NCBI RefSeq assembly: GCF_003255815.1
Contig: NC_037670.1
Location: 59,034,724 to 59,098,723 of the forward strand
Source: Theropithecus gelada
Taxonomy: Eukaryota > Chordata > Mammalia > Primates > Cercopithecidae
DNA: 64,000 nucleotides
Direction: 5' to 3'
Both the position numbers and the translations under genes were made by a program. A model generated the notes under the pieces. It was not told the DNA's origin. It did no database searches and saw only the letters and a program-made list of their open reading frames with translations. Within the stretch, counting starts at the first letter, position 1; the number at the start of each line of letters is the position of its first letter. Shown here piece after piece: positions 48,961-62,120 of this stretch.

Positions 48961-49370
48961 TTTTTTTTTTTTTGGTTTTATTAAACACATTTTTCATTAA
49001 TCCAGTCAAAGTCCTGATCTCGGATACTAGACATGGGCTCCGATCCCAGAACTCTGCTCTGACTTACTGCACCTCCTATGCATTTTCATTTATAGGTGGC
49101 CTGGTTGATATCAACAACATGTGAAATTCCATTCATGATGCAGTACCTAAGACACATGAGCAGCTGACCACCACCCGTTGCCTGCCAATGGTGCTGCATG
49201 CCACACTGGCCTGCTTACACCTCAGAAGATGGACCTTTACAGTTGACCTTGAGCCATGTTTAGTTTCCCAGGTGCTGGTTCAGAAGTTTCACCAGCTATT
49301 AAAATTTGGTCTACAGTCAACATCATGCTTACTGGTGCAATATTTTTGGCATTAGCATAAAAGCAGGACA
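48961..49370 (-). pseudogene. Candidate processed retrocopy, source unknown
   Basis: On the minus strand this ~400-bp stretch is less AT-rich than its surroundings. It ends TGTTTAATAAAACC followed by an A run (T run on the plus strand at about 48959-48975), so AATAAA sits a few bases before a poly(A) tract, as in a retroposed mRNA 3' end. The upstream part has a short open stretch that stops early. I do not recognise the parent gene, and a clear target duplication was not found. Confidence 0.4.
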
Positions 49371-49500
49371 AAGAAAAGAGGGCTACTATCACTGTTATCA
49401 TTTAACGCTATTCCAAATATTCTAGCAAATAAAGTAGGATACAGAGATATAGAAATTTAAAATAAGATATTAGGAAAGAAGCAAACTTATCATTATTTCC
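49370..49500 (+). repeat. Old L1 ORF2 fragment
   Basis: GGGCTACTATCACTGTTATC followed by AAGTAGGATACAGAGATATA resembles an L1 RT-region block. Short and degraded. Confidence 0.5.
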
Positions 49501-50849
49501 TACAATAGGGTGATCTGCTTTCTATTGCTGTACAGGAAATAGTCCCCAAACCATCCCCTGGGAACTGAGTGTTAAAACTGGGACTGACATGGCACCTCTC
49601 TCGGTGTAGTCTCAGGTCTGACCTGTAAGGTCACAGCATGGTGGCTTCAGAGCAGCCAAGATTGCTCACCCGTTTTGACCTACGACTCTGGAGAACAAAA
49701 TTCAGTTGTGCCACCCTTTATGACTGACCTCAGAGATCACTCTGCCTCACTTCTGCTATATTTTCCAGTTATAAGGGAGTCCCAAGCCTGCAGGTTAATG
49801 TGAAGGAGGCATAGATCCACCTTCTTGATAGGAGATATACCAAAGTCACATAATAGAAGAAGCCCCAGGAATGGGAAGGATGGTTGCAGCCCTGTTGAGG
49901 GCTGTGTGCAACACAGTGTATGAACAAGATATTCTACCTGGAAGACAACCACAACCAAAACAACTGAAATCCTATTAGATCTATTATGAAGACTCAGCAA
50001 TGTCACCTATATAAAATAAATGCACAAACTTTAATACCTTCTTTACTACCTAGAACTAATTGATTAATTTATAATAGGGAGAAAGTAATTCACATATAGT
50101 TACTAAAATTATATATGTATGTATTTTTGTCATATATAATATATTCATATTCATATATATATATATCATATTCTACAGGATGAAACCAAAACACTTTATT
50201 ATAATATTTGACTTGTTTTAAAGTGGGATTTGAATATATGCAGAAACGTAGTAAGTTTCTAAGTGGAAATATTTAATTTGGTATGAATACACATATATTT
50301 TATATATTTCAATGAAATTTCAAGGGATTTAAATTTTTCAGTGAGTCACAATCATTCTGAAGTACATTTATAAAAAAAGATATCTAAAATTAGCAATACT
50401 TGCTTAAAAAACAGAATAAAGAGGGAAAATTTTATTACTAAATAATAATAGAATAAAGCTATAATTATTAAAATTATAAAATATTAGTTCAAGGAATAAT
50501 CAGCTACTCAATATAATAAAATGAAAAAATTACATACATAGATATAAGTACAAATTTGGATATATTATATCAATGGATATCAATGGATAAAGTTAGATCA
50601 GAAAGAATCTACTTGTAAGTATGAAAGTTTGTTGTTTAGAGTAAAAAGAAAACACATACAAGGCTCACATTTAAAACACAAAAGATTAAATACCTGATGT
50701 ATTAAATAGTAAACTGCAAAAATTAAATCATAAAGATACAAATGCAGAGAGCTTAATATAATGACAGAAATATAATAAAACGTAAACAAATATGTGCTGT
50801 AGAGATAATCAAAAACTTATAAACTCCTTTAAGAAAATTATTGATAATT
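49500..50849. other. No confident feature
   Basis: A G/C-moderate patch at 49500-49990 may be an old DNA-transposon or LTR relic, but I cannot name it. The rest is AT-rich. Confidence 0.4.
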
Positions 50850-51310
50850 TTAAAAAGTAGATATAACAAATATATCTTAGTAAAATTTAAATGCAAAAGA
50901 AAGAGAGAAGGAGAAAATCAAAAGATTAAAAAGATTTAATATTATAGGAAGTCGTTGAAGCAGCATGTTAAAGAAGAATATGCTAGAGTAAATATTGGCA
51001 TAATTCTGAACAGGTAGTTTACGAAAGAAATGCAAATATTTCAAATAAAGATGTTGTCTATATTAGCATCATATATTTTAGCATTGCTCTTCTAGCAAAT
51101 TCACACTGCCTACAAGAAATGATAAAACAGTTAGATAGATGTTGATAGATGCAAGAGAGTGAGTTCTTTTACTCTCTGTGGGAATGATAAATCAGTACAA
51201 CCTCTTGAAAAGTTATAAGAATCCATTAAAATTAGTGTGCTTTTTGCAAAACCAATTTATGTCCTAGGAATTTATCCAAATAAAATAAAAGCAGTCATAC
51301 AAAAATAATT
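50850..51310 (+). repeat. Possible ancient LINE fragment
   Basis: AATTTATGTCCTAGGAATTT and neighbouring sequence resemble the 3' region of old L1/HAL1. Low confidence because the copy is very degraded. Confidence 0.35.
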
Positions 51311-51830
51311 TTCCAAAATTCACTCTTAACCATGCTGGACATTGGAGTCATGTGGGAAGCTTTAAACATTGTTGATGCTTGAATTACTAATTTGATTGAG
51401 CTGGTCCCTCAATTTTTACGTTGTGGACTTATAAAAATTCTCATTGGAATCTAATTATGAGTTAAGATGAAGAACTACTAATCTAAAATGTTTAATAAAG
51501 CTTTGTGTATATTAATGAACGACTTTGAAATAGACTAACTCTTGGGAGAATAGCTAACTGTGGTAAAGTATTATTATGATGAAAACTTTGAATCATTAAC
51601 ATAAAACATGGTTGAATAATAATATAAATTTTTGTAAATCCATACACTAATTTAGAAACAATTCCCACATTTTTAGTATTCAATATTTCCAAGTGGTATG
51701 GTTTGTCATTTAATTTAGCCACCTCCTGTCAAATACTCAATATATTGTATATATTTCCTATGCATTCCATATTTCATTATTTTATATTTCATGTTAATTA
51801 TTTTGTTATACATTCCATTTACCTTGTATA

Positions 51831-51832
51831 TT

Positions 51833-51871
<39 letters not shown>

Positions 51872-51872
51872 T
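51831..51872. repeat. (ATTT)n microsatellite
   Basis: About ten ATTT/TTTA units in a row. Confidence 0.93.
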
Positions 51873-52119
51873 ATTTATCAGAATGGAAACTCTGCCCACA
51901 ATAGCCATCAACTGATTATTGCTGACACAAGAAAAAGCTGTTACATTTGACAAATTACTTGTACATTATTCCACATTAAATAATTCCTTCACTTGATCTT
52001 CTTGAGTGAATACATTTTTTGTTTCTGTATCTGTTCCTCGTTTCTTAACAGAAATTTTAAAATAACTTTCATTTCAATGGTCAAATATGGTTGGTTAGTG
52101 TGATTTCCAAACAAATGTA

Positions 52120-52624
52120 CTTTTTTTTTTTCCTTTTTCAACTTATTTTTTAGATTTAGGAGATACGTGTGCAGGGCTGCTACCTGGGTATATTGTGTGA
52201 CGTTGAAGTTGGAGCATGAATGATCCCATCACCTAAGTAGTTAGCACATAACACTTAGTTTCTAAACCCTTACCTCATTCTTTCCCTCCCCACCAGTGGT
52301 CCCCAGTGTTTATTGTTGCCTTCTTTATGTACATGAGTACTGGACATTTAACTCCCACTTGTAAGTAAGAATATCCACTATTTGTTCTTCTCTTCTTGAG
52401 TTAATTTAGCATAATGGCCTCCAGTTGCATCCATGTTGCTGCAAAGGACAGGATATTTTTATGGCTGTGTAAGTATTCCAGTTATATTTACCACATTTTC
52501 TTTATCCAGTCCACCGTTGATGGACACCTAGGCTGATTCCATGACTTTGCTATTGTGATGAATTGTGCTGCGATGGATATGTGAGTGCATCTCTTATTGG
52601 TCGAACTTTTTAAAAAAATTTTGG
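52120..52624 (-). repeat. Antisense L1, 3' part before AluYR
   Basis: Reversed L1 3' UTR and ORF2 end (GATACGTGTGCAGGGCTGCT, CATCCATGTTGCTGCAAAGG, GTCCACCGTTGATGGACACC). More diverged than the 53183 copy. It continues at 52942-53010. Confidence 0.85.
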
Positions 52625-52941
52625 GGCCGGGCGCGGTGGCTCAAGCCTGTAATCCCAGCACTTTGGGAGGCCGAGACAGGCGGATCACGAGGTCAGGAGA
52701 TCGAGACCATCCTGGCTAACACGGTGAAACCCCGTCTCTACTAAAAATTACAAAAAACTAGCCGGGCGAGGTGGCGGGTGCCTGTAGTCCCAGCTACTCG
52801 GGAGGCTGAGGCAGGAGAATGGCGTGAACCCGGGAGGCGGAGCTTGCAGTGAGCCAAGATCCGGCCACTGCACTCCAGCCTGGGTGACAGAGCAAGACTC
52901 CGTCTCAAAAAATAAAAAAATAAAAAAATAAAAATAAAAAT
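52625..52941 (+). mobile_element. AluY, Old World monkey AluYR-type
   Basis: Full-length Alu nearly identical in its diagnostic positions to the 24856 copy, with an A-rich tail of AAAAAT units. It is flanked by about 12 bp of matching sequence (52612-52624 and 52942-52953). It splits an antisense L1: L1 3' region sequence ends at 52624 and resumes with TGGATATATACCCAGTAATG. Confidence 0.93.
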
Positions 52942-53010
52942 AAAAAAATTTGGATATATACCCAGTAATGGGATTGCCAAGCAAATGTATTTTAAGGAAA
53001 TATATTTTTT
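52942..53010 (-). repeat. Antisense L1, continuation after AluYR
   Basis: TGGATATATACCCAGTAATG is the next part of the same L1. The 5' end lies near 53010. Confidence 0.75.
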
Positions 53011-53182
53011 CACATTTTGAAAGGCATTTTACCTTGAATTTCTAAAAACTGTATTAAATTATTGCAGACTTTCATTTAAAAGCAGATCTAGGTATTGATC
53101 ATCTGATAGGAAATATGTTATATTGAGATACGCTAAAATTATCAAGCTTGTATTACTACAATTTAAAAAGTAATGGTATGGT

Positions 53183-55078
53183 GAGTTTTTTCTTTTTCTT
53201 TTTTTAAAATTTATTTTACTTTAAGTTCTGGAATACATATGCAGAATATGCAGGTTTTTTACATAGGTATATGGGTGCCATAGTGGTTTGCTGCACCTAC
53301 TGACCTGTCCTCTAAGTTCCCTCCTATTGCCCCTCACCCCACAACAGGCCCTGGTGTGTGTTGTTCCCTTCTCTGTGTCCATTGTTCACCTCCCACTTAT
53401 GAGTGAGAACATGTAGTGCTTGGTTTTCTATTCCTGTGTTAGTTTGCTGAGGATGATGGCTTCCAGGTTTATCCATGTCCCTACAAAGGACACAATCTCA
53501 TTCCTTTTTATGGCTGCATAGTATTCCATGGTGTATATGTACCACATTTCTTTTTTCCAGACTATCATTGATGGACATTTCAGTTGGTTCCATGACTTTG
53601 CTATCATAAATAGTGCTGCAATAAACATACCTGTGTGTGTCTCTATAGCAGAGTTATTTATATTCCTTTGTATATATACTCAGTAATGAGATAGCCGGGT
53701 CAAATGGTATTTCTGGTTCTAGATACTTAAGGAACCACCACAATATCTTCCACAATGGTTGAACCAATTTACATTCCCACCAACAGTGTGAAAGCGTTCC
53801 TTTTTCTCCACAGCCTCACCAGCATCTATTGTTTCTTGACTTTTTAATAATCTCCATTCTGACTGTAAGATGGTATCTCATTGTGGTTTTGATTTGCATT
53901 TTTGCATTTCTCTAACCATTAGTGATATTAAACATTTTTTCATTTGTTTGTTGTCTGTGTAAATGTCTTCTTTTGAGAAGTGTTTGTTCATATTATTTGC
54001 CAACTTTTTGATGGGGTTGTTTGTTTCTTTTCTTGTAAATTTGTTTAAGTTCCTTGTAAATTCTGGATATTAGACCTTTGTCAGATGAGTGGATTGCAAA
54101 AATTTTCTCCCATTATGTAGGTTGCCTGTTCATTCTGATGGTAGTTTCTTTTGCTGTGCAGAAGCTCTTTAGTTTAATTAGATCTCCTTTGTCAATTTTG
54201 GCTTTTGTTGCATTGCTTTAGACATTTGTCCATTCCTAAGTCCTGAATGGTATTGCCCAAGTTTTATTCTAGGGTTTTTATAGTTTTGGGTTTTACCTTT
54301 AAGTCTCTAATCTATCTTGAGTTAATTTTTGTATAACGTGTAAGGAAGGGGTCCAGTTTCAGTTTTCTGCATATGGCTAGCCAGTTTTCCCAGCACCACT
54401 TATTAAATAGGAGATCCTTTCCCCATTGCTTGTTTTTGTCAGGTTTGTTGAAAATCAGATGGTTGCAGATGTGTGGTGTTATTTCTGAGGTCTCTGTTCT
54501 GTTCCTTTTTGGTCTATATATCTGTTTTGGTACCAGTACCATGCTGTTTTTGTTACTGTAGCACTGTAGTATAGTTTGAAGTCAGGTAGCATGATGCCTC
54601 CAGCTTTGTTTTTTTATGCTTAGGGTTGTCTTTGCTATATGGGGTCTTCTTTGATTCCACATGAGATTTAAAGTAGTTTTTGTCTGATTCTGTGAAGAAT
54701 GTCAATGGTAGTTTGATGGGAATAGCAATGAATCTATAAATTACTTTGGGCTTTATGGCCATTTTCATGATATTGGTTCTTCCTATCCATGAGGATGGAA
54801 TGTTTTTCCATTTGTTTGTGTTCTCTGTTATTTCCTTGAGCAGTGGTTTGTAGTTCTCCTTGAAGAGGTCCTTCACATCCCTTGTTAGCTGTATTCCTAG
54901 GTATTTTATTCTCTTTGTAGTGACTGTGAATGGGAGTTCATTAATGATTTCATTCTCTGCTTGTCTATTGTTGGTGTGAAGGAATGCTTGTGATTTTTGC
55001 ACATTGATTCTGTAACCTGAGACTTTGCTGAAGTTGCTTATCAGTTTAAGGAGTTTTTGGGCTGAGATGATGGGAATA
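53183..55078 (-). mobile_element. L1PA/PB-type LINE-1, 5'-truncated, antisense
   Basis: Primate L1 3' end on the minus strand with the A-rich tail at 53187 (T-rich on the plus strand). It carries the 3' UTR and ORF2 from late RT to the C-terminus. Broken ORF2 pieces are readable, including MWYIYTMEYYAAIKRNE (in 53628-53428) and KSQAFLHTNNRQ near 55000. Several frameshifts rule out activity. A ~32-bp imperfect target duplication flanks it (53151-53182 and 55079-55110). Confidence 0.92.
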
Positions 55079-55110
55079 TATTACTACAATTAAAATGTAA
55101 TTGGTATGGT

Positions 55111-57175
55111 AATTTTTTTCAGCTTTTTCTTATATTTGCTTTGCTGGTCTATAAATTAATTTATCACTCTGGCTATGTTGGCATTTTCCATTTGGCATAA
55201 TATTTTCATTATTAATATAATTTTAGTATTCAGCTTGAAAAAAAGTATGTGTTTGCTTTTTAACCTATTTTGCAAAGATTCTGTAGTGACTCCTTATCAT
55301 CTGTACCCTTGTTTCAGAAGAAAGTAGTTACTCCATGGCCCATGGTAGCACCTCCTGGCAGTTCTAAGGCTGAGAGACTGTCACTGAATGCAACATGAAT
55401 TTGACCCCTTGGAATGCTTGGTCATGTATTCAGTACACCTCCTGACTTTCTGACTCTGCAGGGCAGACCTCTTCAACTTTCTGGCCCAAATTTGACAGGA
55501 AGATATAGGCTTCCAATCTATCTTCTGCTCCAGATGCCTTCATCATTCCTGGAACTTCTTAATTTTCCTCTCCCAAATGGATAATGCAATCCGTGCATGC
55601 AACACCTGAAATGATACTACCTTTGAAAGAGCTGGTGATTTTGTCTGTCTAGATTACGCCCCTGAGGTACAAACTGTCACTTAAGCAGACATAAGGGATT
55701 TTGCACAATTAGAATATTCAAAACTAGTTTGTATGAGACATCTGAAAAGATACCTTCTTTAAATGATGAACATGAAGTAAGTACCTGCATGACTGTGATC
55801 AAATCATAAAACATATATCTCCACAACAGGGATGCAGTCGAGTTTATATATTTTTGAAAATATGCAGAAATTCTTTTATTTGAATTCTAGGGAATGCAGA
55901 TGTTAGTTACAATTGTGTTTTTCTTCCTTTTCTTAGTTTGTTTCAATATCTTCATTGTTTATCTGGAATCATTGGGGTGCCCATGGATCCATCTCAAACA
56001 TCTCCCATCTCTCAAATCTAACTCCATTCTTTCACTTTTCCAGTGCTATTGCTAATTTTTTGTCTTTTATATTTATCGACCTGCATATATTTTAATGTGA
56101 GGTTGAGACAGTCTTTTTTCTTGGAAGACAGTTTCATCTGTAATTAACCTGATGCCTAGCTTCAGATTCCTCCTTCTTCTTGGAACTGTCCTGCATCTAC
56201 ATTTGGAGTTCTTGGGGTGCAGTCCAAAAAGCTTGCCTCGGGGATTAAAAATGTGTTCTGACAACCAGTCCAGTATGCCTGATGGGCCATGGCACACCCT
56301 CAGGATTTGAATCTGTTTAGCTTATATTAAATACCTTACCTAATTTAAAAGATTTTGTGTGGGATTTTTATTTACTATTTATACAAAAATGTATCATTGT
56401 TCTTAGAATCATTTAGTCTAAATATCAAAGTGAAAGTTGAAGAATATTAAGAAACTGTGGGTAGCTCATATTTCAGTATCAATTTTAGCTTTTCCAAGAA
56501 AGTGAAATTGCTATTGGTTATTACAATAAATGATCCCTTACAGCGTAGGCAAGGTGAAATGAAAATGGCAACATTTATACAGTGATTTTTAGGATATCAG
56601 GGGCATTTTCTTAATAATAATAATAAAGTGCAGTCATGTTTTGTGCAAACATTAGGTCAAGCTGATTTGTTTAAGCTGAATTTGGAGTACAAAAGGATCA
56701 TATCAAATGTTTTGATCAGTTTCAGTGCTATTTTTATTCTTGTCATATACCCTTTGAGCTTGCATCATTTGGCATAAGCAGTGTCTTACCAGACTTAGGA
56801 GTTTTGCTTTCGTTTTATAAATAATAAATTCTAGATGTTTCTGCAACTTCATATTTTCTTCTATTTTTTAAAAGTCTCTCCAAATATATTTTTTGTTTTA
56901 TGCTAAGAAAATGGAAATTATTCACTGCAAATACTGTTGAGAAATAAGTAGAATCAAAGTTTCATTAATACTACACCTGATTTGATAACTAAACATGATT
57001 TAAGTTTACAAAAGAATCGATAACATGATTTAAGTAAACAAAGGCAGAGGAGAATATAATGACTATTTACAATTGTTTAAGAACTGCATCCCTTACAGAA
57101 AATAATTGACAAATCTGAGTAATAAAAATTACAATGCAGAGTAATTGGGTTGGAGTATAAATTTTTTAAAACAGT
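55111..57175. other. No recognised feature
   Basis: Moderately AT-rich with no clear repeat or coding exon. A 74-codon frame at 56297-56073 is unsupported. Confidence 0.45.
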
Positions 57176-57640
57176 GTGTTAGTTGACTATTGCTATTATA
57201 ACAAATCACCACAAGCTTAATGGCTTAGCACAGCATGAATTTATTACCTTACAGTTCTGAAAGTCAGAAGTTTGAAGAGGGTTTTAGGGATTAGAATTAA
57301 GGTGGCAGCAGACCTGTGCTCCTCTGGAAGGCTCTACGGGGGAGCTTCACCTTCTCCAGCTTCCATTGGCTGGCTGCCCACACGCCTTGGCTTGTGGCCA
57401 CCTCTCCACATCAGTCCAGCCTCTGCCGCCATCATCAGCTCTCCCACTCTAACTGAGACCTCCTGCCTGTCTCAGGTAAGGACCTTGGTGATTACATTGG
57501 ATTTACCCATGTAATCCCCTTTTGAAACTTCTGAGACTAATCTTATTTTCAAAATTCCTTTTGCCATAGAAGGTAAAAATTTACAGGTTTCATGAATTAC
57601 TTTATGAACATCTTTAGGGGAACATTATCCAGCCAGTCAC
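57176..57640 (-). repeat. MLT1-like MaLR LTR, antisense
   Basis: The reversed MLT1 pattern starts GTGTTAGTTGACTATTGCTA, continues with ACCTTACAGTTCTGAAAGTC, and ends near ATTATCCAGCCAGTCACA. The CpG-containing middle gives a short open frame with no coding support. Confidence 0.65.
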
Positions 57641-60600
57641 AAAGTCAGCATACATTTTCTCATGCGTTATTAACGATGTTCTAAGAAAAACAATTGATTT
57701 ATATGGATCATATTATATGTGACATTTGGACAAAAGTCAGGAAAACAAATCAAACATATTTGCATACTTTAATTTTAGATTTCTGCCATTATTGTTAGTT
57801 CACATGTTTGTTTTGCTTTCTTGATATGATTTTACACTATTAATTTATCATTTACCACATGTTTATGTCCTAAAAATATAATCATTTTATGTTGGTCAGA
57901 TCATAAATGAAAATAAAGTTAAAGCCAAAATAAACTTTTATAAAATACTTAATACTAGCAATCCCATTATTCTTATTTTCTCTTTAATTTGTAATTAATC
58001 AGGTTTGCATATTTCAGTGCCTATTTAACCTTAAGAGTGGATAGAATCTAAATTATAATGAATAAACATGAGTTAATCAAATGTGCGAGTAGAGATTTTA
58101 CTTTGTGATGATACTGAGTTATTGATTTGCTAGTATTTTAAAATATATTTCTTCAACTTTATCTTAGGAAGAGTCTTAGTAGTTCAAGTGATCTATAGGA
58201 TTAAGGATTTACTTTTTATTAATTCATCATTCATGATTCAACACACCACCACGCATCCCAAACAGTCAAGTATCTGTTGAGACCACGCATGTAAGTCCCC
58301 AGGGGCGGGGTTTCCCCCTCAGTCCCCCGTTTCCTTCCTTGCTGGGTCTCTGTCCCTTAGGCTGTGCCTGGAACTCAGCTGCTGCTCTAAGATATTTGTT
58401 GAATAAAATATGTTAAATATGATGATGATTCCACAAGAATATTTCTTTACCTCAGTTCTTATTCATTATTCATTTGCTGAAAAACTTTTTAAAAAATTCT
58501 GTATTAATGAATGTACAACTATCTCCTTGAGAAGAGGCATTTTTACTCGACAAAGTAATGGCATATCTTAAAGGTTTCAGCATAAATGCTCACGTTTTCT
58601 TTAAGCAGGTTAGAACAGTATCTATTATGGCTCATACCACTCAGTAAAGACTTGATGTATCCTCAACACATTCACAAGAATAAACCCCACTTTTCTAAAA
58701 TGACTAATGATATTTCAAGATATAATGGAAGAGCTGTTAGCTTACTGAATACCATTTTAACTCTTAACAGCAAAATACAAACAAATATAAAATTCAAAGC
58801 TGACATCAATGTTTGCAGCATTTTCTGGTTCTGAATAAGGTGCTATCACATTTAGCAGGACACATCTCTAGCACTCTCCTGTGATCAATTGCCAGTTGTT
58901 CAGCAAGATGTTTTATTACTGTTAGAGTAACTGGCAAATAAAACTTCGTCAATGCATGTTGTTACCATGTATAGAATCTAATGGTAAATAAAGAGAAATG
59001 ATAGTTTCAGAATGATTAGATAAATATTTCTGTTTACTCTCACAAGGCATGATTCAGTTATCTTGAAGTCTTTATTTCACAAGGACTTTGTCATTTCGGT
59101 AATCTTGTCTTCCAAAAGTTTTGTACATTATAATACACTGTCAAAGCATATCCTTGAAGAGAGAAATGTGGGATGCACTTAAATGCACTTGGTCCTTAAA
59201 TAAGCAGAAAATTACTGTGGCATACTTTCTGTGGCTTAGTAGAAGAGAAATATCCCACATTGTGTTATTGGCTGAATAAGTAAAGCAATGCATCTTTTAG
59301 TAAATTCAGTAATTATTAATGCTGAATTTAAACTAACAGTCTTCAACATTGTAGCAGAAAAGTTAAACTGTATCTCAATACGGATACAGAATAAATTGGA
59401 TATGACAATTGTTCTTTAAAATAATTTATTGCAGAATCTCAAATATTATTTTTTTGATTCATATGTTAAGTTACTGCTATATGCCCAAGAAAATATCAGT
59501 AAGTGAAGATGAAATAAATATTTAACAAGTATTTTATTAGTGGGGAAATATGAAATTCATCTATTTATGAAAATAGCCAATGCTTTACCTTACGATGTTT
59601 TTCATGGCAGACTGAATTTATCAGCAGAGGCAGTTCACCAATTATCAACACGCTTGAAAATTAGTTAACATTTTTAAGAGGAATTTTAAGAGAAAAATAA
59701 TTTTATAAAACATTTTGTCATTAGTTAGTGGCTAATTATGGTATATCTTCACAGTACTAAAATAATTGTAGATGAACTGAACAATTATGAAGAATAAATT
59801 CATGGCCTTTTTTAAAGTAGTAGGTGGTATTATTTTCATTTCTATTCATGATGCAATAAGAACAGGTTGAAGGATGGACAATTCTGTCCTCAAACATTGA
59901 CTTTTCCGACATAATAAACACCTGGTGTTTAACTCTTGCTAATAAAGTCAAATCTGTTAAATATTATAATCCTTTATATACATAACTGACAGTCAACAAA
60001 GATTGAGGGTCAGTGGGGGAGGACCCAAAAAGTCAGACTGTCCATGGATAAATTGTTCAATGACACTACACAGGCTCGGGCAGTTCTGTTGCTGTGGTGC
60101 TGGTGCTGGTGGTATTAGCAGAGGTACAAACTGAGTGTTTTGGGGGGAAGGGTGAGTGCTTTGGTAAACACTTTGTACATATTGTCTCATTTAATCTTTT
60201 TTACAGAGCAAGGTAGATATTATTATTGTCATTTAACAAATGAATAAACAAATATTCTGAGATGCAAAGCATATTGGGCAAGTTGCTAATCCAGATTTTT
60301 AGGGCACACGCAAAGCCTTTCCAACAATTTCTCAGTTATTCATGGCTCTTAGGTTGCAAAGCCCTCATATCCAAGCCGAACTTGTTTACATAAAACAATT
60401 TTTGTTTAAGTAAGCAAAATCGAAGAGCTGTAGGTTGGGGATCAAACCAGACTGCACGGACTCCCTTTCTCAAGGTCGTTTCTTGTCTCTGTTTTTTTCA
60501 GCACATGTGTTCAGGCTCTCTACCATTCATGCCCAGGAGCAGCACCCTGGAGAAGACGCAGCCAGACCACAAACCCAGCTCAAGGTTAATCACTGCTGCC

Positions 60601-60715
60601 CGTCAATGTGATTTTTCTCTCTCTGTATGGCAGTGCCATTTTCCCACTGTGGGACCAGAGTATGTGCTGTCATACACAACAATAAACACTGGATGCTGTT
60701 AATTCATGGCTGCTT
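57641..60715. other. No recognised feature
   Basis: AT-rich DNA. A short G/C-rich patch lies at 58290-58380. Confidence 0.45.
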
Positions 60716-60723
60716 GGCGCGCG

Positions 60724-60768
<45 letters not shown>
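60716..60768. repeat. (GC)n(AC)n alternating tract
   Basis: About 7 GC units run directly into about 18 AC units, giving 50 bases of alternating purine and pyrimidine. Confidence 0.95.
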
Positions 60769-60770
<2 letters not shown>

Positions 60771-60914
60771 GCATCAATGCCTTTCTTTGTAAAATACAAT
60801 GTAAATTCATTCCTTATTTTAATACAAAAAGGTTACATATAATCAAAGCCACACCTACTTCAAAACCACAGCCAGCCACTAGAGGTAATTCTAAGTTTTA
60901 AATTTCTAAGCCTT

Positions 60915-61203
60915 TTTCTTTTTTCAGAGACATGATTTTGCTCTGTCACCCAGGCTGGAGTGAAGTGGCATGATTAAGGCTCACTGCAGCCTCAATCTCC
61001 TGTGCTCAAGCGACCCTCCTACCTCCTGAGTAGCTGGGACTACAGCTGTGCCCCACTGCACCCGACTAATTTTTTGCAATTTTATTAGAGACCAGTCTTG
61101 CTATGTAGCCCATGCTGGTCTTGAACTCCTGGGCTCAAGCAATCCTCTTGTCTTGGTCTCCCAAAGTGTTGGATTACAGACATGAGCCACCGTACCCAGC
61201 CAG
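60915..61203 (-). mobile_element. AluJ, antisense
   Basis: Inverted Alu: a T-rich start, GCTCTGTCACCCAGGCTGGA, and an end in CACCGTACCCAGCC. CTCAAGCGACC, TTTTTTGCAATTTTATTAGAGA and overall divergence suggest AluJ. Confidence 0.88.
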
Positions 61204-61424
61204 TCTTTTCTATTTCTCTCAGTCTGAACCTTGTGTGGCCTCTCATACATAACTTTGAAATCTATGGACTAACAGAAATGTTTATTTATTCCTAACATAC
61301 CCAATTTAAAACAGTAGATAAAACACAAGATGTGTTCAAAGAACACTGTCATTTAGAAAAGTAGAAAATGGGGAGAAAATTAATATGAATTCCAGTCCAA
61401 AACTGAACCAAATCATTATTTCAT

Positions 61425-61690
61425 TCATTCATTTTTATCCAAGTAAACAAGTCATTACTGAGCCTCCATTGCATGTCAGGTCCTGTTCTAGGCTCTGGAT
61501 ACAGCACAGGGAGGAAAATAGCAAAGGCTTCTGCTCTTGTGGAGCTTGCACTCTAGTGGGGGAATAAAAATACTTAAGGATAACTAACCAAATAAATAAA
61601 ATTTTATCAGGATAAGGAAGTAGAAGGGTTATTTATACAATGACTGGGGGGTGTTATGTTCAGATATCTTTGCAATTGAGAAAGGTGTCT
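61425..61690 (-). repeat. L2, antisense, 3' part
   Basis: Reversed L2 3' end: TTCATTCATTCATTTT, GTCAGGTCCTGTTCTAGGCT, GTGGAGCTTGCACTCTAGTG, with short A-rich units behind. Confidence 0.78.
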
Positions 61691-61811
61691 TGGAGAAAGG
61701 GAACTTGATTGATGATCCCTATGTGGATACTTTGGGAAGAACATCTTAGGAATGGAAATAAAATCTAAAAGCCATCAAATTTGGTGCATTCAAGAAACAA
61801 TAAAAAAGGCA

Positions 61812-62120
61812 GGCTGGGTGCAGTGACTCATGCCTGTAATCCCAGCACTTTGGGAGGCCGAGGCGGGTGGATCACGAGGTCAGTAGATTGAGACCATCCT
61901 TTTGTAGAGACATGGTGAAACCCTGTCTCTACAAAAAATTAGCCAGGCGTAGGGGCACACGCCTGCAGTCCCAGCTACTTGGGAGGCTGAGGCAGGAGAA
62001 TCGCTTGAATTCAGGAGGTGGAGGCTGCAGTGAGCTGAGATTATGCCACTGCACCCCAGCCTGGGTGACAGGGCGAGACTTCATCTCAAAAATCAAAAGA
62101 CAAAAACAAAAACCAAAAAA
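61812..62120 (+). mobile_element. Alu (AluS/Y-type), inserted in antisense L2
   Basis: Dimeric Alu with GGATCACGAGGTCAG (AluY-like) and TCGCTTGAATTCAGGAGGTG. A short extra segment (CTTTTGTAGAGACATGG) lies in the first monomer. L2-like sequence flanks both sides in the same antisense orientation. Confidence 0.88.
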
